Source: Selenomonadaceae bacterium (GTDB lineage Bacteria; Bacillota; Negativicutes; Selenomonadales; Selenomonadaceae). From it: a DNA stretch of 43,981 nt. Position numbers and translations under genes: made by a program. The stretch spans positions 1 through 43,981 of the forward strand of contig JAFZIV010000044.1 of assembly GCA_017554235.1 (NCBI GenBank), given 5' to 3'. Position 1 is the stretch's first letter; each line of letters opens with the position of its first letter. This document shows, in pieces, positions 19,195 through 27,939 of this stretch. The notes below the pieces were generated by a model that saw nothing but the letters and a program-made list of their open reading frames with translations, was not told where the DNA came from and did no database searches.

Positions 19195-19983
19195 TTGAAA
19201 AATTCTAGAGAAAAAATTATCCGTTACTACAAAGGAACGGAAGGCGAATCAACCGCTGTTAAGCTTGTCGATTTTGCGGAACAGGCTATTAAAAATCAGA
19301 AGTATAAGCTTAGCGGATTTTTGACGCCGTTTGAACAAAGTATGGCGGAAACCATTGCTAAAACTCTCGGCGGTTTAACGGTTGAATTTGAAGGCGGCTT
19401 TAACGGTGCTGAACGTCGACGCGCCGCATTTTGTCACGAAGATTTTGCAGGCACTCCCGCCTTTGAAATTGCCGTCATTAAGGCTGAATGGAACGGCGAA
19501 TTTGCCCGCCTTAGTCATCGCGATGTTTTAGGGTCGATTCTTAGTTTAGGCGTTGACCGTGAAGTTGTAGGGGACATTATCGCGACTAAAGAGTTTGCCA
19601 AGATTCTTGTCGATAAAAAAATTGCCGAATACTTTATCACGAATTTAAAACGTATTGGAGACGCGTCTGTTGAGACGACTCTTGATGAACTTTCGGAAAT
19701 TGCTCCGAAGGAAGAGCGCGTTAAGGAGATTAAAGCTACTGTTGCATCGCTCCGCGCAGATTCGATAGCCGCCGCAGGTTTTGGTATGTCGAGATCAAAA
19801 GCCGCTACTGAAATTGCCGCCGATAAAGTTAAGCTGAATTGGCAGAGCGTTAAAAATGCCGCGCAGTCGATTAAGGAAGGCGACGTTTTGAGTATGCACG
19901 GACGCGGACGCCTTGAAGTTGCCGAGATTCGCGGACAAACTAAAAAAGGGCGTATCGGCGTTTTATTGAAGAGATTTTTTTAA
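19195..19983 (+). CDS. ylmH: YlmH family S4-domain RNA-binding protein
   Basis: Ribosome-associated S4-domain protein. In Bacillus, YlmH (RqcP2) works in ribosome quality control by stabilising peptidyl-tRNA during alanine tailing. Here a N-terminal family domain (residues ~1-175) carries the LSHRDVLGSILSLGVDREVVGDI motif, followed by the S4 domain (about 185-255) with GMSRSKAATEIAADKVKLN and GDVLSMHGRGRL. The 262 residues match. The TTG start at 19195 follows AGGGA by a few bases and lies nine bases after the sepF stop. Confidence 0.92.
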   Translation: MKNSREKIIRYYKGTEGESTAVKLVDFAEQAIKNQKYKLSGFLTPFEQSMAETIAKTLGGLTVEFEGGFNGAERRRAAFCHEDFAGTPAFEIAVIKAEWNGEFARLSHRDVLGSILSLGVDREVVGDIIATKEFAKILVDKKIAEYFITNLKRIGDASVETTLDELSEIAPKEERVKEIKATVASLRADSIAAAGFGMSRSKAATEIAADKVKLNWQSVKNAAQSIKEGDVLSMHGRGRLEVAEIRGQTKKGRIGVLLKRFF

Positions 19984-20011
19984 TTCTTAATTCTACATTC
20001 TTAATTCTTAA
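19984..20011. repeat. Heptanucleotide short tandem repeat (TTCTTAA)
   Basis: Four 7-bp units: TTCTTAA, TTCTACA, TTCTTAA, TTCTTAA, directly after the ylmH stop and just before the divIVA ribosome binding site. It is one of several 7-bp-period spacers in this window (compare 20890-20910 and 33101-33163). Confidence 0.7.
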
Positions 20012-20032
20012 TTAAAAAAGGAGGGTTTGCCG

Positions 20033-20890
20033 TTGCTTACGCCAATAGATATTCATAACCGCGAATTTAAAAAAGGTCTTCGTGGCTACAAAGAAAGTGA
20101 AGTTGACGAATTTCTTGACAGAGTTGTTGCCGATTACGAAAAACTTTGGCGCGAAAATGAACGCCTTAAGGAACAGGCTCGTTTCAATGAAAAGGAAATT
20201 AATCACTACAGAAACCTTGAAAGAAATTTGCAGGACACTTTAGTTGTCGCGCAGAAAACCGCTGATGAGGTTGTAAGTGCCGCGAAAAAAAACGCGAAAG
20301 AAATGCGCGAAAATGCTGTCCGCGAATCTAAAACTATGTATGATAATACTGTTCGTGAGACGCAGAATATGCGCGAACAGACGCAGATTGACATTAAACG
20401 CCAGCTTGACGACGCTCAACAAAAATTGCGCGTTATCGTTGCAGAATATAACAGGCTCGTTACCGACAAGGAAGCTTTTTTCATCAGGGTTAGGACAACG
20501 CTTGAATCTGAACTTGCAATTACGAATCAACTTTTACATTCTCTTCCGCCCTCTGAAGATTTCGGCAAAATTCAATCGTCAATCTTCGACGCCTTTGAAC
20601 AGGATATTAAATCGCAAGCCCTCGTTGATGCGGCTTTAAAATCTCCTGAACCTGTCGAAGAAGAGGAAGAAGAAGTTGATGAAGTCAAGATAGTTGACGC
20701 TATCAAAGAAGTTGACGTGACGGACGATAATACAAAGGTCGTCCCCAAAAGTGGTAATTCCAATTTGAGAAATTCAGATAAAGTTTCCAAAATCGAACAG
20801 GCGTTAAAGTCAGCTAAAGCCGCCTCGCAAGCTAAACTTGAGGCTGAACTCGAAAAAACTACCACTTACACGCCTACAAAAAAATCTTAA
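20033..20890 (+). CDS. divIVA: DivIVA-family cell division/polarity protein
   Basis: Coiled-coil protein that senses negatively curved membrane at the septum and poles. The lipid-binding N-terminal domain is clear: LTPIDIHNREFKKGLRGYKE then EVDEFLDRV (residues 1-35), followed by a long coiled coil (about 35-185) and an acidic, unstructured tail with a polyglutamate stretch (about 205-215). At 285 residues it is longer than Bacillus DivIVA. The TTG at 20033 is chosen because AAGGAGGG (20018-20025) lies seven bases before it; the TTG at 20027 is too close. Confidence 0.93.
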   Translation: MLTPIDIHNREFKKGLRGYKESEVDEFLDRVVADYEKLWRENERLKEQARFNEKEINHYRNLERNLQDTLVVAQKTADEVVSAAKKNAKEMRENAVRESKTMYDNTVRETQNMREQTQIDIKRQLDDAQQKLRVIVAEYNRLVTDKEAFFIRVRTTLESELAITNQLLHSLPPSEDFGKIQSSIFDAFEQDIKSQALVDAALKSPEPVEEEEEEVDEVKIVDAIKEVDVTDDNTKVVPKSGNSNLRNSDKVSKIEQALKSAKAASQAKLEAELEKTTTYTPTKKS

Positions 20891-20910
20891 GCTATAAGCT
20901 AAAAGATAAA
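20890..20910. repeat. Heptanucleotide short tandem repeat (AGCTAWA)
   Basis: Three 7-bp units, AGCTATA, AGCTAAA and AGATAAA, overlapping the divIVA stop and leading directly into the lspA ribosome binding site CGGAGG. Confidence 0.55.
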
Positions 20911-20925
20911 CGGAGGTAAAGTTTT

Positions 20926-21480
20926 TTGGATAAAAAGTCCGTTAAAAGATTTTTGCAGAATATTTTACTCGCTATTGAACTCGCGATTTACATTGCCTAC
21001 CTGCATTTGGACAAAGTGATTTTTATCGCTATAATTGTGTTGGATCAGTACACAAAGGCTTTGATTATCAATTCAATGCAAATTGGCGAAACGATACCGA
21101 TTATAAAAGATGTTTTTCACATAAGTTACGTTGCAAATCCGGGCGCGGCATTTGGAATTTTGCCTTATCAAAGAGCATTTTTTATAGGAACGGGAACAGT
21201 AATGTTGGCAATAGCGGCTTTTTGCTATACAAAATTCAGCAAAAATATAAGCAACGTGACGAAGTACGGCGGCATAGTAGCGGCGGCAGGTGCAACGGCG
21301 AATATGCTTGACCGAATCAACAACGGTTATGTTACTGATATGTTCGACTTACGAATTTTAAATTTTCCCGTCTTCAATGTGGCTGATATTGCAATAGTAA
21401 TCGGAATGTTCGTGATGATGTACGTGGTGATGTTTCCGTTGGAAAGGATAAACGCCGTTAAGGAAGTGCGGCAACCTTGA
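20926..21480 (+). CDS. lspA: Lipoprotein signal peptidase (signal peptidase II)
   Basis: Integral membrane aspartyl protease that removes signal peptides from diacylglyceryl-modified prolipoproteins. Four hydrophobic segments are visible. The family boxes are VLDQYTKALI, VANPGAAFGIL, ANMLDRINNGYVTD (first catalytic Asp in LDR) and FPVFNVADIAIVIG (second catalytic Asp). The 184 residues include an N-terminal extension of about 20 residues compared with most family members. The start is TTG 20926, eight bases after CGGAGGT. The stop overlaps the rluD-family start by four bases (TTGA), implying translational coupling. Confidence 0.95.
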   Translation: MDKKSVKRFLQNILLAIELAIYIAYLHLDKVIFIAIIVLDQYTKALIINSMQIGETIPIIKDVFHISYVANPGAAFGILPYQRAFFIGTGTVMLAIAAFCYTKFSKNISNVTKYGGIVAAAGATANMLDRINNGYVTDMFDLRILNFPVFNVADIAIVIGMFVMMYVVMFPLERINAVKEVRQP

Positions 21481-22385
21481 AAGAATTTATAGTTGATGCG
21501 TGCGCAAAGGGTAAACGCCTTGATGTTTACTTGACGGAGAAATTTCCCGACAAGACGCGCTCCAATGTTCATAAAATTATTTCTTCCGACAAGGTTACGG
21601 TTGACGGACAAATTGTTAAGCCAAGTCATAAGCTTAACGGCGGTGAAAAAATTTGTGTTGAAGAAATTAACGCGGTTGAATCTGAATGTTTACCTGAAGA
21701 TTTACCGCTAAATATTTTATACGAGGACGGCGACATTATCGTTGTCAATAAGGCGCGTGGAATGACTGTTCACCCTGCCGAAACTGTAAGCTCGGGGACT
21801 TTAGTCAACGCGCTTTTATTTTATTGCAAAGATTTATCGGGCATTAACGGCGTAAAACGTCCCGGCATAGTTCATCGGCTGGACAAAGATACGTCGGGAG
21901 TTATGGTCGTTTCTAAGAATGATTTTGCGCATGTCAATCTTGCCGAACAAATTAAGAATAAAACTGCTACGCGAAAATATTTGGCGATAGTTCACGGCGT
22001 CATTGCGGACAACGCAGGAATTATTAACGGTGCGATTGGGCGTGATAAAGTTGACCGGCAAAAAATGGCGGTGACTTCGGACGGCAAGCCTGCTGTTACG
22101 GAATTTCGCGTATTAGAGCGGTTTAAAAATTTTACTTATGTTGAATGTAAATTGCAGACGGGCAGGACGCATCAAATTCGCGTGCATATGACGGAGATTG
22201 GACACCCGCTTGTTGGCGACGAAAAGTATTCTGCGCGGAAAAATCCTTTCAACATTAAGGGGCAAGCGTTACACTCCCACACTTTAAGCTTGACACATCC
22301 GACGACGGGCGAACGTATGAACTTTACCGCGCCTTTGCCAAATGATATGGAAGAAATTTTACGGCAGTTGAGGAAATTGCAATGA
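21477..22385 (+). CDS. rluD: RluD-family 23S rRNA pseudouridine synthase
   Basis: Isomerises uridine to pseudouridine in large-subunit rRNA. An N-terminal S4 domain (KRLDVYLTEKF..., residues ~10-70) precedes the catalytic domain with GIVHRLDKDTSGVMVV, where the Asp is the nucleophile, and the TGRTHQIRVHM substrate loop. At 302 residues it matches the RluD/YlyB group usually found next to lspA in Firmicutes. It starts at TTG overlapping the lspA stop and ends at TGA overlapping the murI ATG (ATGA). Exact target uridines cannot be told from sequence. Confidence 0.92.
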   Translation: MKEFIVDACAKGKRLDVYLTEKFPDKTRSNVHKIISSDKVTVDGQIVKPSHKLNGGEKICVEEINAVESECLPEDLPLNILYEDGDIIVVNKARGMTVHPAETVSSGTLVNALLFYCKDLSGINGVKRPGIVHRLDKDTSGVMVVSKNDFAHVNLAEQIKNKTATRKYLAIVHGVIADNAGIINGAIGRDKVDRQKMAVTSDGKPAVTEFRVLERFKNFTYVECKLQTGRTHQIRVHMTEIGHPLVGDEKYSARKNPFNIKGQALHSHTLSLTHPTTGERMNFTAPLPNDMEEILRQLRKLQ

Positions 22386-23164
22386 AGATAGCTTTTTTTG
22401 ATTCAGGAATTGGCGGCTTGTCGGTACTTCATCACGCGATGAAAATTTTGCCGGACGAAGAATTTATTTTCTTTGCGGACGAAGACAACGTACCATACGG
22501 CGTAAAGAGTCGCGAACAAGTTTTAGGATACGTTGACGCGGCATTTAAATTTCTTACCGCTCAGAATGTCGGCGCAATCGTTGTGGCGTGTAATACGGCA
22601 ACTTCAGCGGCTGTGCGTGCAATGCGTGAAAAATATTCTTTGCCAATTGTCGGAATGGAACCGGCGATTAAACTTGCACTTGACCTTTATCCCAACCGAA
22701 AAGTTTTGGTGACGGCTACTGAAATTACAATTCGCGGTGAAAAAATTCATAAGCTAATTAATCGCCTTCACGCTAAAAATCTTGTAAATTTACGCGCCTT
22801 GCCGAAACTTGTAGATTTTGCGGAACGACAAGAATTTCATTCGGACGCTGTCGAAAATTATTTGCGTGAAGAGTTTGCGCCATATGATTGGGAAAATTTT
22901 TCATCGGTGGTTTTAGGCTGTACACATTTCAATTATTTTAAGGATACCATGAAAAAAATTTTGCCCGCGCAGATTAAATTTCTCGACGGCAACGCGGGAA
23001 CTTTGAATCAGTTGGTAAGATTAGCAAATTTGCGCGTTGGTGAGGGCAAAAAAAATCCGCCCGTCGAATATTTCTACTCGGGACGGCGTGTCACTTCATC
23101 TGAAGAATTAGCACGGCTTGAAAGTTATTTGCGACGCTTAGACGAAATGGAAGTAATAATTTGA
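22382..23164 (+). CDS. murI: Glutamate racemase
   Basis: Interconverts L- and D-glutamate for peptidoglycan synthesis in the cytoplasm. Motifs: FFDSGIGGLSVL at the N-terminus, DNVPYG, first catalytic Cys in VVACNTATS and second in VVLGCTHF, with ATEITIRG in between. The 260 residues are typical. The ATG overlaps the upstream stop by four bases. In contrast to many homologues the second Cys motif ends HF rather than HY, a conservative difference. It also overlaps the next gene by TTGA. Confidence 0.95.
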   Translation: MKIAFFDSGIGGLSVLHHAMKILPDEEFIFFADEDNVPYGVKSREQVLGYVDAAFKFLTAQNVGAIVVACNTATSAAVRAMREKYSLPIVGMEPAIKLALDLYPNRKVLVTATEITIRGEKIHKLINRLHAKNLVNLRALPKLVDFAERQEFHSDAVENYLREEFAPYDWENFSSVVLGCTHFNYFKDTMKKILPAQIKFLDGNAGTLNQLVRLANLRVGEGKKNPPVEYFYSGRRVTSSEELARLESYLRRLDEMEVII

Positions 23165-23766
23165 ACGATCACGACGTTATTAAGGATTTCTTAAGTGGCT
23201 ACGGAAAAGTTTTTCAATTTGAAATAAATAGTGCGGTGCACATTATGGATTTAATGATAAAACCGCCAGCTGCAAGACCTAAAGTTTGTTTTCAGGTTCA
23301 TAAAATGCTCGACAACGCTAATGTTTTGTTTTGGAATTTTGGATTAACTGCCCGAGAAAGTATGCCCCTATTAAGGCGTTATATTTTGGAGAACATTGAA
23401 AAGTTCAAAGACAGGTGGAAAACCAAACTTCTTGATGGCGTAGCTATTGCTTGTCGTGATGAAAAATTTATTGAAATGTTAAAACCCCACGCGTCAATTT
23501 ACAGCCACGAATTAAGCGATGATGAAATGAAACTGGTTTACGATGTCGTAAACGCTGATTATTACTTACCTGATGATTGTCATGGCGGACTTGATGGACA
23601 TTCTTACAAATTGAAAATTTACGGTGAGATGACACGTGAACTTAATTTTTGGTGTTATGTTCCGAAGAAATGGGCAACATTTCCACCATTGGTAGATTTT
23701 TTCGTTGAAACTGCATATTTATATCCTAAACGTTGCTATGAAGTTAGCGGATTTGCTTATTGGTGA
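23161..23766 (+). CDS. Hypothetical protein coupled to murI
   Basis: 201-residue protein that I do not recognise. It starts at TTG 23161, sharing TTGA with the murI stop, so translation is probably coupled, although the product need not be related to MurI. It is soluble, mixed alpha/beta in character, with no signal peptide or membrane segment. Visible patches are aromatic: VLFWNFGL near residue 57 and LNFWCYVPKKWATFPPL near residue 160. The acidic SDDEMKLVYDVVNADYYLPDD lies at about 119-140. It ends two bases before the convergent rbgA stop, with no terminator between them. Immunity-like or small regulatory functions are guesses only. Confidence 0.7.
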   Translation: MNDHDVIKDFLSGYGKVFQFEINSAVHIMDLMIKPPAARPKVCFQVHKMLDNANVLFWNFGLTARESMPLLRRYILENIEKFKDRWKTKLLDGVAIACRDEKFIEMLKPHASIYSHELSDDEMKLVYDVVNADYYLPDDCHGGLDGHSYKLKIYGEMTRELNFWCYVPKKWATFPPLVDFFVETAYLYPKRCYEVSGFAYW

Positions 23767-23768
23767 AT

Positions 23769-24635
23769 TTAATCAACTTCATCCAAAGTTACACGTCCTA
23801 ACTTACCTGCGCGGAACTCGGATAAAACCAATTTAACAGTCTTGTCAACGTCAAGCAAGCCTCCTTTTCTTATGCAACCGCGCTTAAAACCAATTTTTTC
23901 TAAAAGTTCCTGTCCAATTTCAGGCAACGGTTCAGAAAATTTAAATCTCTCGCAAATTCCTGCGGGATTTTTTTTTGCAAGCGTTTCAAGCAACAAATAA
24001 GTTATCGGCTCTAAGTCATGAATTTCATCGCTAATCGCATAAGTCCACGCCAACTTTAACGCAACTGTCTGATCTTCATACTTCGGCAACAAAATACCGG
24101 GCATATCTAAAAGTTGTAAGCCGTCAGCAATTTTAATCCACTGCTTGGCACGAGTAACACCCGGGCGATTTTCAATCTTCGTATGATTGACACCTGCAAG
24201 ACGATTAATTAGCGAAGATTTTCCTACATTTGGGATACCGATAACCATAGCGCGGGCGGCTCGCGGTTTTGCACCGTACTTAACCAGCTTGTGAGTATTT
24301 TTTTCTGCTAAAGTTTTTGCCTCCGAAATTAATTTTTTAATGCCCGTGCCTTGTACCGCATCAACGGCAACCGCTGTAATTCCGTCGTCATGAAATTTTT
24401 TCAACCAAAGTTTTGTATCTTCGACAGACGCCAAGTCAGATTTTGCCAACGCTATTAATCGCGGCTTATCTCCCAAAAGATTTTGTAAGTTGGGATTTTG
24501 ACTGCTACACGGTATTCGCGCGTCTAAAACTTCTATCACCAAGTCAACTAATCTCAAATTTTCTTCGACTAATCGCTCGGCTTTCTTCATATGTCCGGGA
24601 AACCATTGTAACGTTTCCGCTAATTGTTCACTCAA
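23769..24635 (-). CDS. rbgA: Ribosome biogenesis GTPase RbgA (YlqF)
   Basis: Circularly permuted GTPase needed for late 50S subunit assembly. The N-terminal WFPGHMKKAERL is diagnostic. The permuted order is visible: the G4 motif ALAKSDL (about residue 62) comes before the P-loop GIPNVGKSSLINRL (about 135) and the G3 motif DMPGIL (about 178). A C-terminal RNA-binding helical region follows (about 200-288). The 288 residues match Bacillus YlqF. The start is TTG 24635 with only a weak purine stretch (AAGAAGTGA) before it. It is transcribed alone on the minus strand. Confidence 0.95.
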   Translation of the reverse strand: MSEQLAETLQWFPGHMKKAERLVEENLRLVDLVIEVLDARIPCSSQNPNLQNLLGDKPRLIALAKSDLASVEDTKLWLKKFHDDGITAVAVDAVQGTGIKKLISEAKTLAEKNTHKLVKYGAKPRAARAMVIGIPNVGKSSLINRLAGVNHTKIENRPGVTRAKQWIKIADGLQLLDMPGILLPKYEDQTVALKLAWTYAISDEIHDLEPITYLLLETLAKKNPAGICERFKFSEPLPEIGQELLEKIGFKRGCIRKGGLLDVDKTVKLVLSEFRAGKLGRVTLDEVD

Positions 24636-24659
24636 ACTATCACTTCTTTACATAAGAAT

Positions 24660-24688
24660 TTGATTTAAAAATTTTGCTATGTTATAAT
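24660..24688 (+). promoter_or_regulatory. Promoter for the acyltransferase gene
   Basis: TTGATT (24660-24665), 17-bp spacer, TATAAT (24683-24688), about 30 bp before the ATG at 24718, which has AGGGAGA as its ribosome binding site. An intact promoter argues that the interrupted gene downstream is still expressed. Confidence 0.7.
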
Positions 24689-24717
24689 TTCAAAAAATTT
24701 TTTAGGGAGAATTGATA

Positions 24718-25736
24718 ATGTCCGAAACACGTTACATTTACATCGACTTCTTGAAAGTAGTTGCATTTTTTGCCATTGTTTTATTACATACGTCAGCTAT
24801 GGGCTTAGCGGGGGGGACAATGAATCTTGGAAAATTTTCGTTATGCTCAATTCAATGACACGTTTTGGAGTACCAATTTTTATTTTGTGTAGCGGCGCAA
24901 TGATTTTACAGAAAAATTACGATGATATTAAAAACTTTTTCAGCAAACGCTTTTCGAGAATTGTTGTGCCATTTATTTTCTGGGCGACAATTTATGAATT
25001 CCACAAAGGGATTACTGATATACAAATAATGCTTAACGACTTATTTTTTCAGAATGTTATGTATCATTTTTGGTTTATATACATGATTTTGACCATATAT
25101 CTTTTCGTTCCGATTATATCAGATATTTTGGGCAAACTAACTCAATATAAACTAAATTATATTTTTATTTTGTGGCTATTTTTCTCTGCAATAGTTTCTT
25201 TTGAATATCTAATGATGCAGGGCTTCAGCGGTAATTATTTTTTGGTTGAGTTTATTGGATATTTTATTGCAGGTTGGCTTATTCATAACCAAAAAATTAA
25301 ATTTTTACATTTGAACGGATTGGCAACTTTTTTTAGCGTATGTGGCATTATAGGATTTTTGGGAGGTCTGGTAATTCTCTATACAACAAAATTGCAGTCC
25401 TATTACGAATCATTTTTTGAGCCTTATTTTATCGCTGTTGTAATTGGCTCACTTTTGATTTTCAAATATTTTCGTGAAAATGAAGATTTCTTTCAACGCT
25501 ATAAACGATACGGAAAATTTTTATCTCAATTAAGTATTTTAACTTATGGAGGCTATTTAATCCATATTCTTGTTTTGGATCGCATTAAGGATTTATTTTT
25601 CGCCTACAACGGCCAAATGTTTGTTGCAGTTCATCCCGTTATCGCAACTTTAGCTTGTGCTGTATTAACAAGCGTAGTATCACTTCTTATAATAAAAATT
25701 TTTAGCTTAATCCCGATTTTACGTCGGTTTACGTAA
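24718..25736 (+). CDS. Acyltransferase 3 family membrane protein, frame broken at a G7 tract
   Basis: Membrane O-acyltransferase (Acyl_transf_3), the class that acetylates surface polysaccharides. The first frame starts at ATG 24718 and reads MSETRYIYIDFLKVVAFFAI then LLHTSAMGLA, the normal N-terminus with the conserved His of helix 1. It stops soon after the G7 tract at 24810-24816. The -1 frame, from the tract on, reads GGDNESWKIFVMLNSMTRFG and the rest of the protein with about nine more membrane helices, to 25736. Joined, it gives about 339 residues, the usual family length. The G7 is exactly phased as a G_GGG_GGG slippery heptamer. Options are phase variation (G8 would be in frame), programmed -1 frameshifting, or a homopolymer sequencing error. 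Confidence 0.75.
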
Positions 25737-25751
25737 GATTTACTTACCACT

Positions 25752-25800
25752 AAAATTGGCGATGTACAGGAAAATTTTGAACACCGCCAATTTTTTATTT
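25752..25800 (+). terminator. Rho-independent terminator after the acyltransferase gene
   Basis: AAAATTGGCG (25752-25761) pairs with CGCCAATTTT (25785-25794), with TGT/ACA extending the stem inward past one mismatch, followed by a T-run. It sits between convergent genes and may serve both. Confidence 0.7.
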
Positions 25801-25813
25801 AAGAAAAACTAAC

Positions 25814-26644
25814 TTATTTAATGTCCTCGAAAGGAATTTCCTCCTCTTCAGCAAAAGTTACGTCGTCAATAACAACGTCGTCATCATCTTCAATCTTAAA
25901 ATAATCTCCGTCAGATTGCAACATCCACGTTTCATTGGCGGCGGCAGAATTTTTCAAAACAGTTTCAACATTTTTGCTGTCGCTGGTATAGTAAAATTTT
26001 TCTGCGTCCTCACGAGAAAGACCGCCTTGCATTTTACGGCTGATTAAACGTTCCTTCAAAATTTCGGGACGCGCCTTGATAAAAACCGTGTAGTCAGCAA
26101 GTATGCGAATATTTGTCCAGCGCGGCTCTTTAAGCAACAAATAATTTCCTTCAAGCAAAATTATATCGTCTTCAACGCTTAAAACGTCGTGAACCACGTC
26201 ATGAATCATTCTGTCGTAAATATTCCAGTCTGTGCCTTCTTGCCGAACTTCGCGCAGTTTTTCTTGCAAAGTGTCAACGTCAAAAGTTTCAGGTGCGCCC
26301 TTAATGTCGTTAAGCAAAATTTCTTGTCCGTCTTTTGTAATTTTATTTTCTTTGAGATATTTTGCGGGATAATGAAAACCGTCCATACCGAGAGCGCGGA
26401 CATTGGAAATTTCAATGCATTCACGACTAAGCTTTTCAAGAAATTGTGCCAACGAAGTTTTACCGGCGGCAGGCGGTGCGGCAATAAATGCTACAACTTT
26501 TCTGTCAGTAATTTCATGCAGTTCACTAATTTTAAGCAAGAACGGTTTAAAAATTTTTTCGACGGCTCCTTTGCTGAAGCGTAAATCTTGCGGCAAGCCG
26601 TTAATTTCAGTCTGATAATTTATCCAAATTTTATTTTCTTCCAT
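25814..26644 (-). CDS. P-loop nucleoside/sugar kinase-like protein (uridine kinase/phosphoribulokinase superfamily)
   Basis: Cytosolic kinase-like protein of 276 residues. The Walker A loop is APPAAGKTSLA (about residue 55), followed by a GMDGFHYP motif typical of the FrcK/PanK-like branch, where family members have MDGFH near the substrate site. LLEGNYLLL is the Walker B-like strand and RKMQGGLS a lid-like segment. The C-terminal 25 residues are very acidic (EDDDD, EEEE). The ATG at 26644 is preferred over the TTG at 26692 because GAGGAGG lies just before it and a promoter overlaps the longer frame. The substrate cannot be named; sugar, nucleoside and pantothenate are all possible. Confidence 0.75.
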   Translation of the reverse strand: MEENKIWINYQTEINGLPQDLRFSKGAVEKIFKPFLLKISELHEITDRKVVAFIAAPPAAGKTSLAQFLEKLSRECIEISNVRALGMDGFHYPAKYLKENKITKDGQEILLNDIKGAPETFDVDTLQEKLREVRQEGTDWNIYDRMIHDVVHDVLSVEDDIILLEGNYLLLKEPRWTNIRILADYTVFIKARPEILKERLISRKMQGGLSREDAEKFYYTSDSKNVETVLKNSAAANETWMLQSDGDYFKIEDDDDVVIDDVTFAEEEEIPFEDIK

Positions 26645-26663
26645 TTGAATCCTCCTCAATTTA

Positions 26664-26692
26664 ATTTTACTATTTTTAAAAAATTTTTTCAA
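26664..26692 (-). promoter_or_regulatory. Promoter for the P-loop kinase gene
   Basis: On the minus strand TTGAAA (26692-26687), 17-bp spacer, TAAAAT (26669-26664), 20 bp upstream of the chosen ATG at 26644. Confidence 0.6.
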
Positions 26693-26695
26693 CGC

Positions 26696-26738
26696 ATAAA
26701 AAATTCCCGCTCTTATTTAAAAAATTTTTAAAGCGGGA
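26696..26738 (-). terminator. Rho-independent terminator of the flagellar operon
   Basis: On the minus strand TCCCGCT (26738-26732) pairs with AGCGGGA (26711-26705), followed by ATTTTTTA. It lies just after the flhB stop and upstream of the kinase promoter, so it marks the end of the cheY-flhB transcript. Confidence 0.75.
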
Positions 26739-26754
26739 TTAATTTTTAATTTGT

Positions 26755-27939
26755 TTATCTACGCGGAGGCGGAATTTTTTTATTTTTAAGCCTGTAGACG
26801 TAAGCTAAGACTTCTGCAACGGCTTGATAAAGATTTTGCGGCACAACGTCTCCAATCTCAACCGCATCATACAGAGCACGCGCCAAAGGCTTATTTTCAA
26901 CAATAGGGATACGGTGTTCCCGCGCAGTTGCCTTAATTTTTTCCGCAACTAAATCTTGTCCCTTAGCTAAAATCTGCGGCGCAACCATACCTTTTTTGTA
27001 CATTAACGCAATAGCCAAGTGAGTCGGGTTTGTAACAATTACGTCAGCTTTCGGAACTTCCTGCATCATACGCGCCATTGCCATTTGACGCTGTTTCTGT
27101 TTAATTTTACCCTTAATCTGCGGGTCACCTTCCATTTGTTTGTACTCGTCCTTGACTTCCTGCTTTGTCATCTTCAAATCTTGCGTAGTCTGCCATTTTT
27201 GATAAGCGTAATCCGCCGCCGCTAAAACAGTTATGACAGCGATAACTTGAAATGACATGACGAAAATTTTATCGCCAATTTCTACTAAGCTGTATTCCAA
27301 GTCGTAGTAAATGAAGTACGGCATAAACGGAATTTCATCTTTAAGGTAAAGGTAAAGAAAAAATCCTATGACGATAATTTTAAAAAGTGACTTAATAAGT
27401 TCGACTAATGCGCGTTTTGAAAATAATCTGCCGAAACCGTTTATCGGGTTTATGTTATCCAGCTTAGGCTCCATGCGTTCCGTATTAATCATAAATCCAA
27501 CTTGATAAATATTAATGGCAAGTGCCAGAATCAAAACGCCTATCATTATTGGGAAGGCTGTTTCTACCATCAAGCTTACAACGTCTATAAAAATTTTCAT
27601 AACGCCTTCTACAGACGTATCGTTTTCGTGGAGGTGTGAAAAAGTGTGGGCTGAATATGCGGCAACATTTTTATACATATACTCCCAAAAAACTTTTATG
27701 ACTAAAAATCCCGCCAACAATACAAAGGCTGTGTTAAGCTCCTGACTTTTAGCGACCTGTCCTTTTTTACGAGCGTCGTCACGTCTTTTTGAGGTAGGGT
27801 CTTCTGTTTTATCGCCTTCAGCGAATCTTTGTAAGTCGAAAAAATTTCCGTCGACTTTAGGAGATTTTTCTAATATTTCATCAAATTCGTTAAGGGGCGA
27901 TGAGTTTGATTGCCGTAGAAATATTTGCGTACATATCAT
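26755..27939 (-). CDS. flhB: Flagellar export apparatus protein FlhB
   Basis: Inner-membrane component of the flagellar type III export gate and substrate-specificity switch. Four membrane helices occupy the middle. The cytoplasmic C-terminal domain holds the self-cleavage site in VTNPTHLAIAL (cut between Asn and Pro), followed by PIVENKPLARALY. The N-terminus carries DKTEDPTSKRR and KKGQVAKSQELN as in other FlhB proteins, preceded by an unusual ~35-residue extension with FFDLQRFAEG. No ATG, GTG or TTG lies in that extension, so the start must be ATG 27939 (or TTG 27942), 50 bp inside fliR. This long overlap suggests coupling to fliR. Confidence 0.95.
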   Translation of the reverse strand: MICTQIFLRQSNSSPLNEFDEILEKSPKVDGNFFDLQRFAEGDKTEDPTSKRRDDARKKGQVAKSQELNTAFVLLAGFLVIKVFWEYMYKNVAAYSAHTFSHLHENDTSVEGVMKIFIDVVSLMVETAFPIMIGVLILALAINIYQVGFMINTERMEPKLDNINPINGFGRLFSKRALVELIKSLFKIIVIGFFLYLYLKDEIPFMPYFIYYDLEYSLVEIGDKIFVMSFQVIAVITVLAAADYAYQKWQTTQDLKMTKQEVKDEYKQMEGDPQIKGKIKQKQRQMAMARMMQEVPKADVIVTNPTHLAIALMYKKGMVAPQILAKGQDLVAEKIKATAREHRIPIVENKPLARALYDAVEIGDVVPQNLYQAVAEVLAYVYRLKNKKIPPPRR

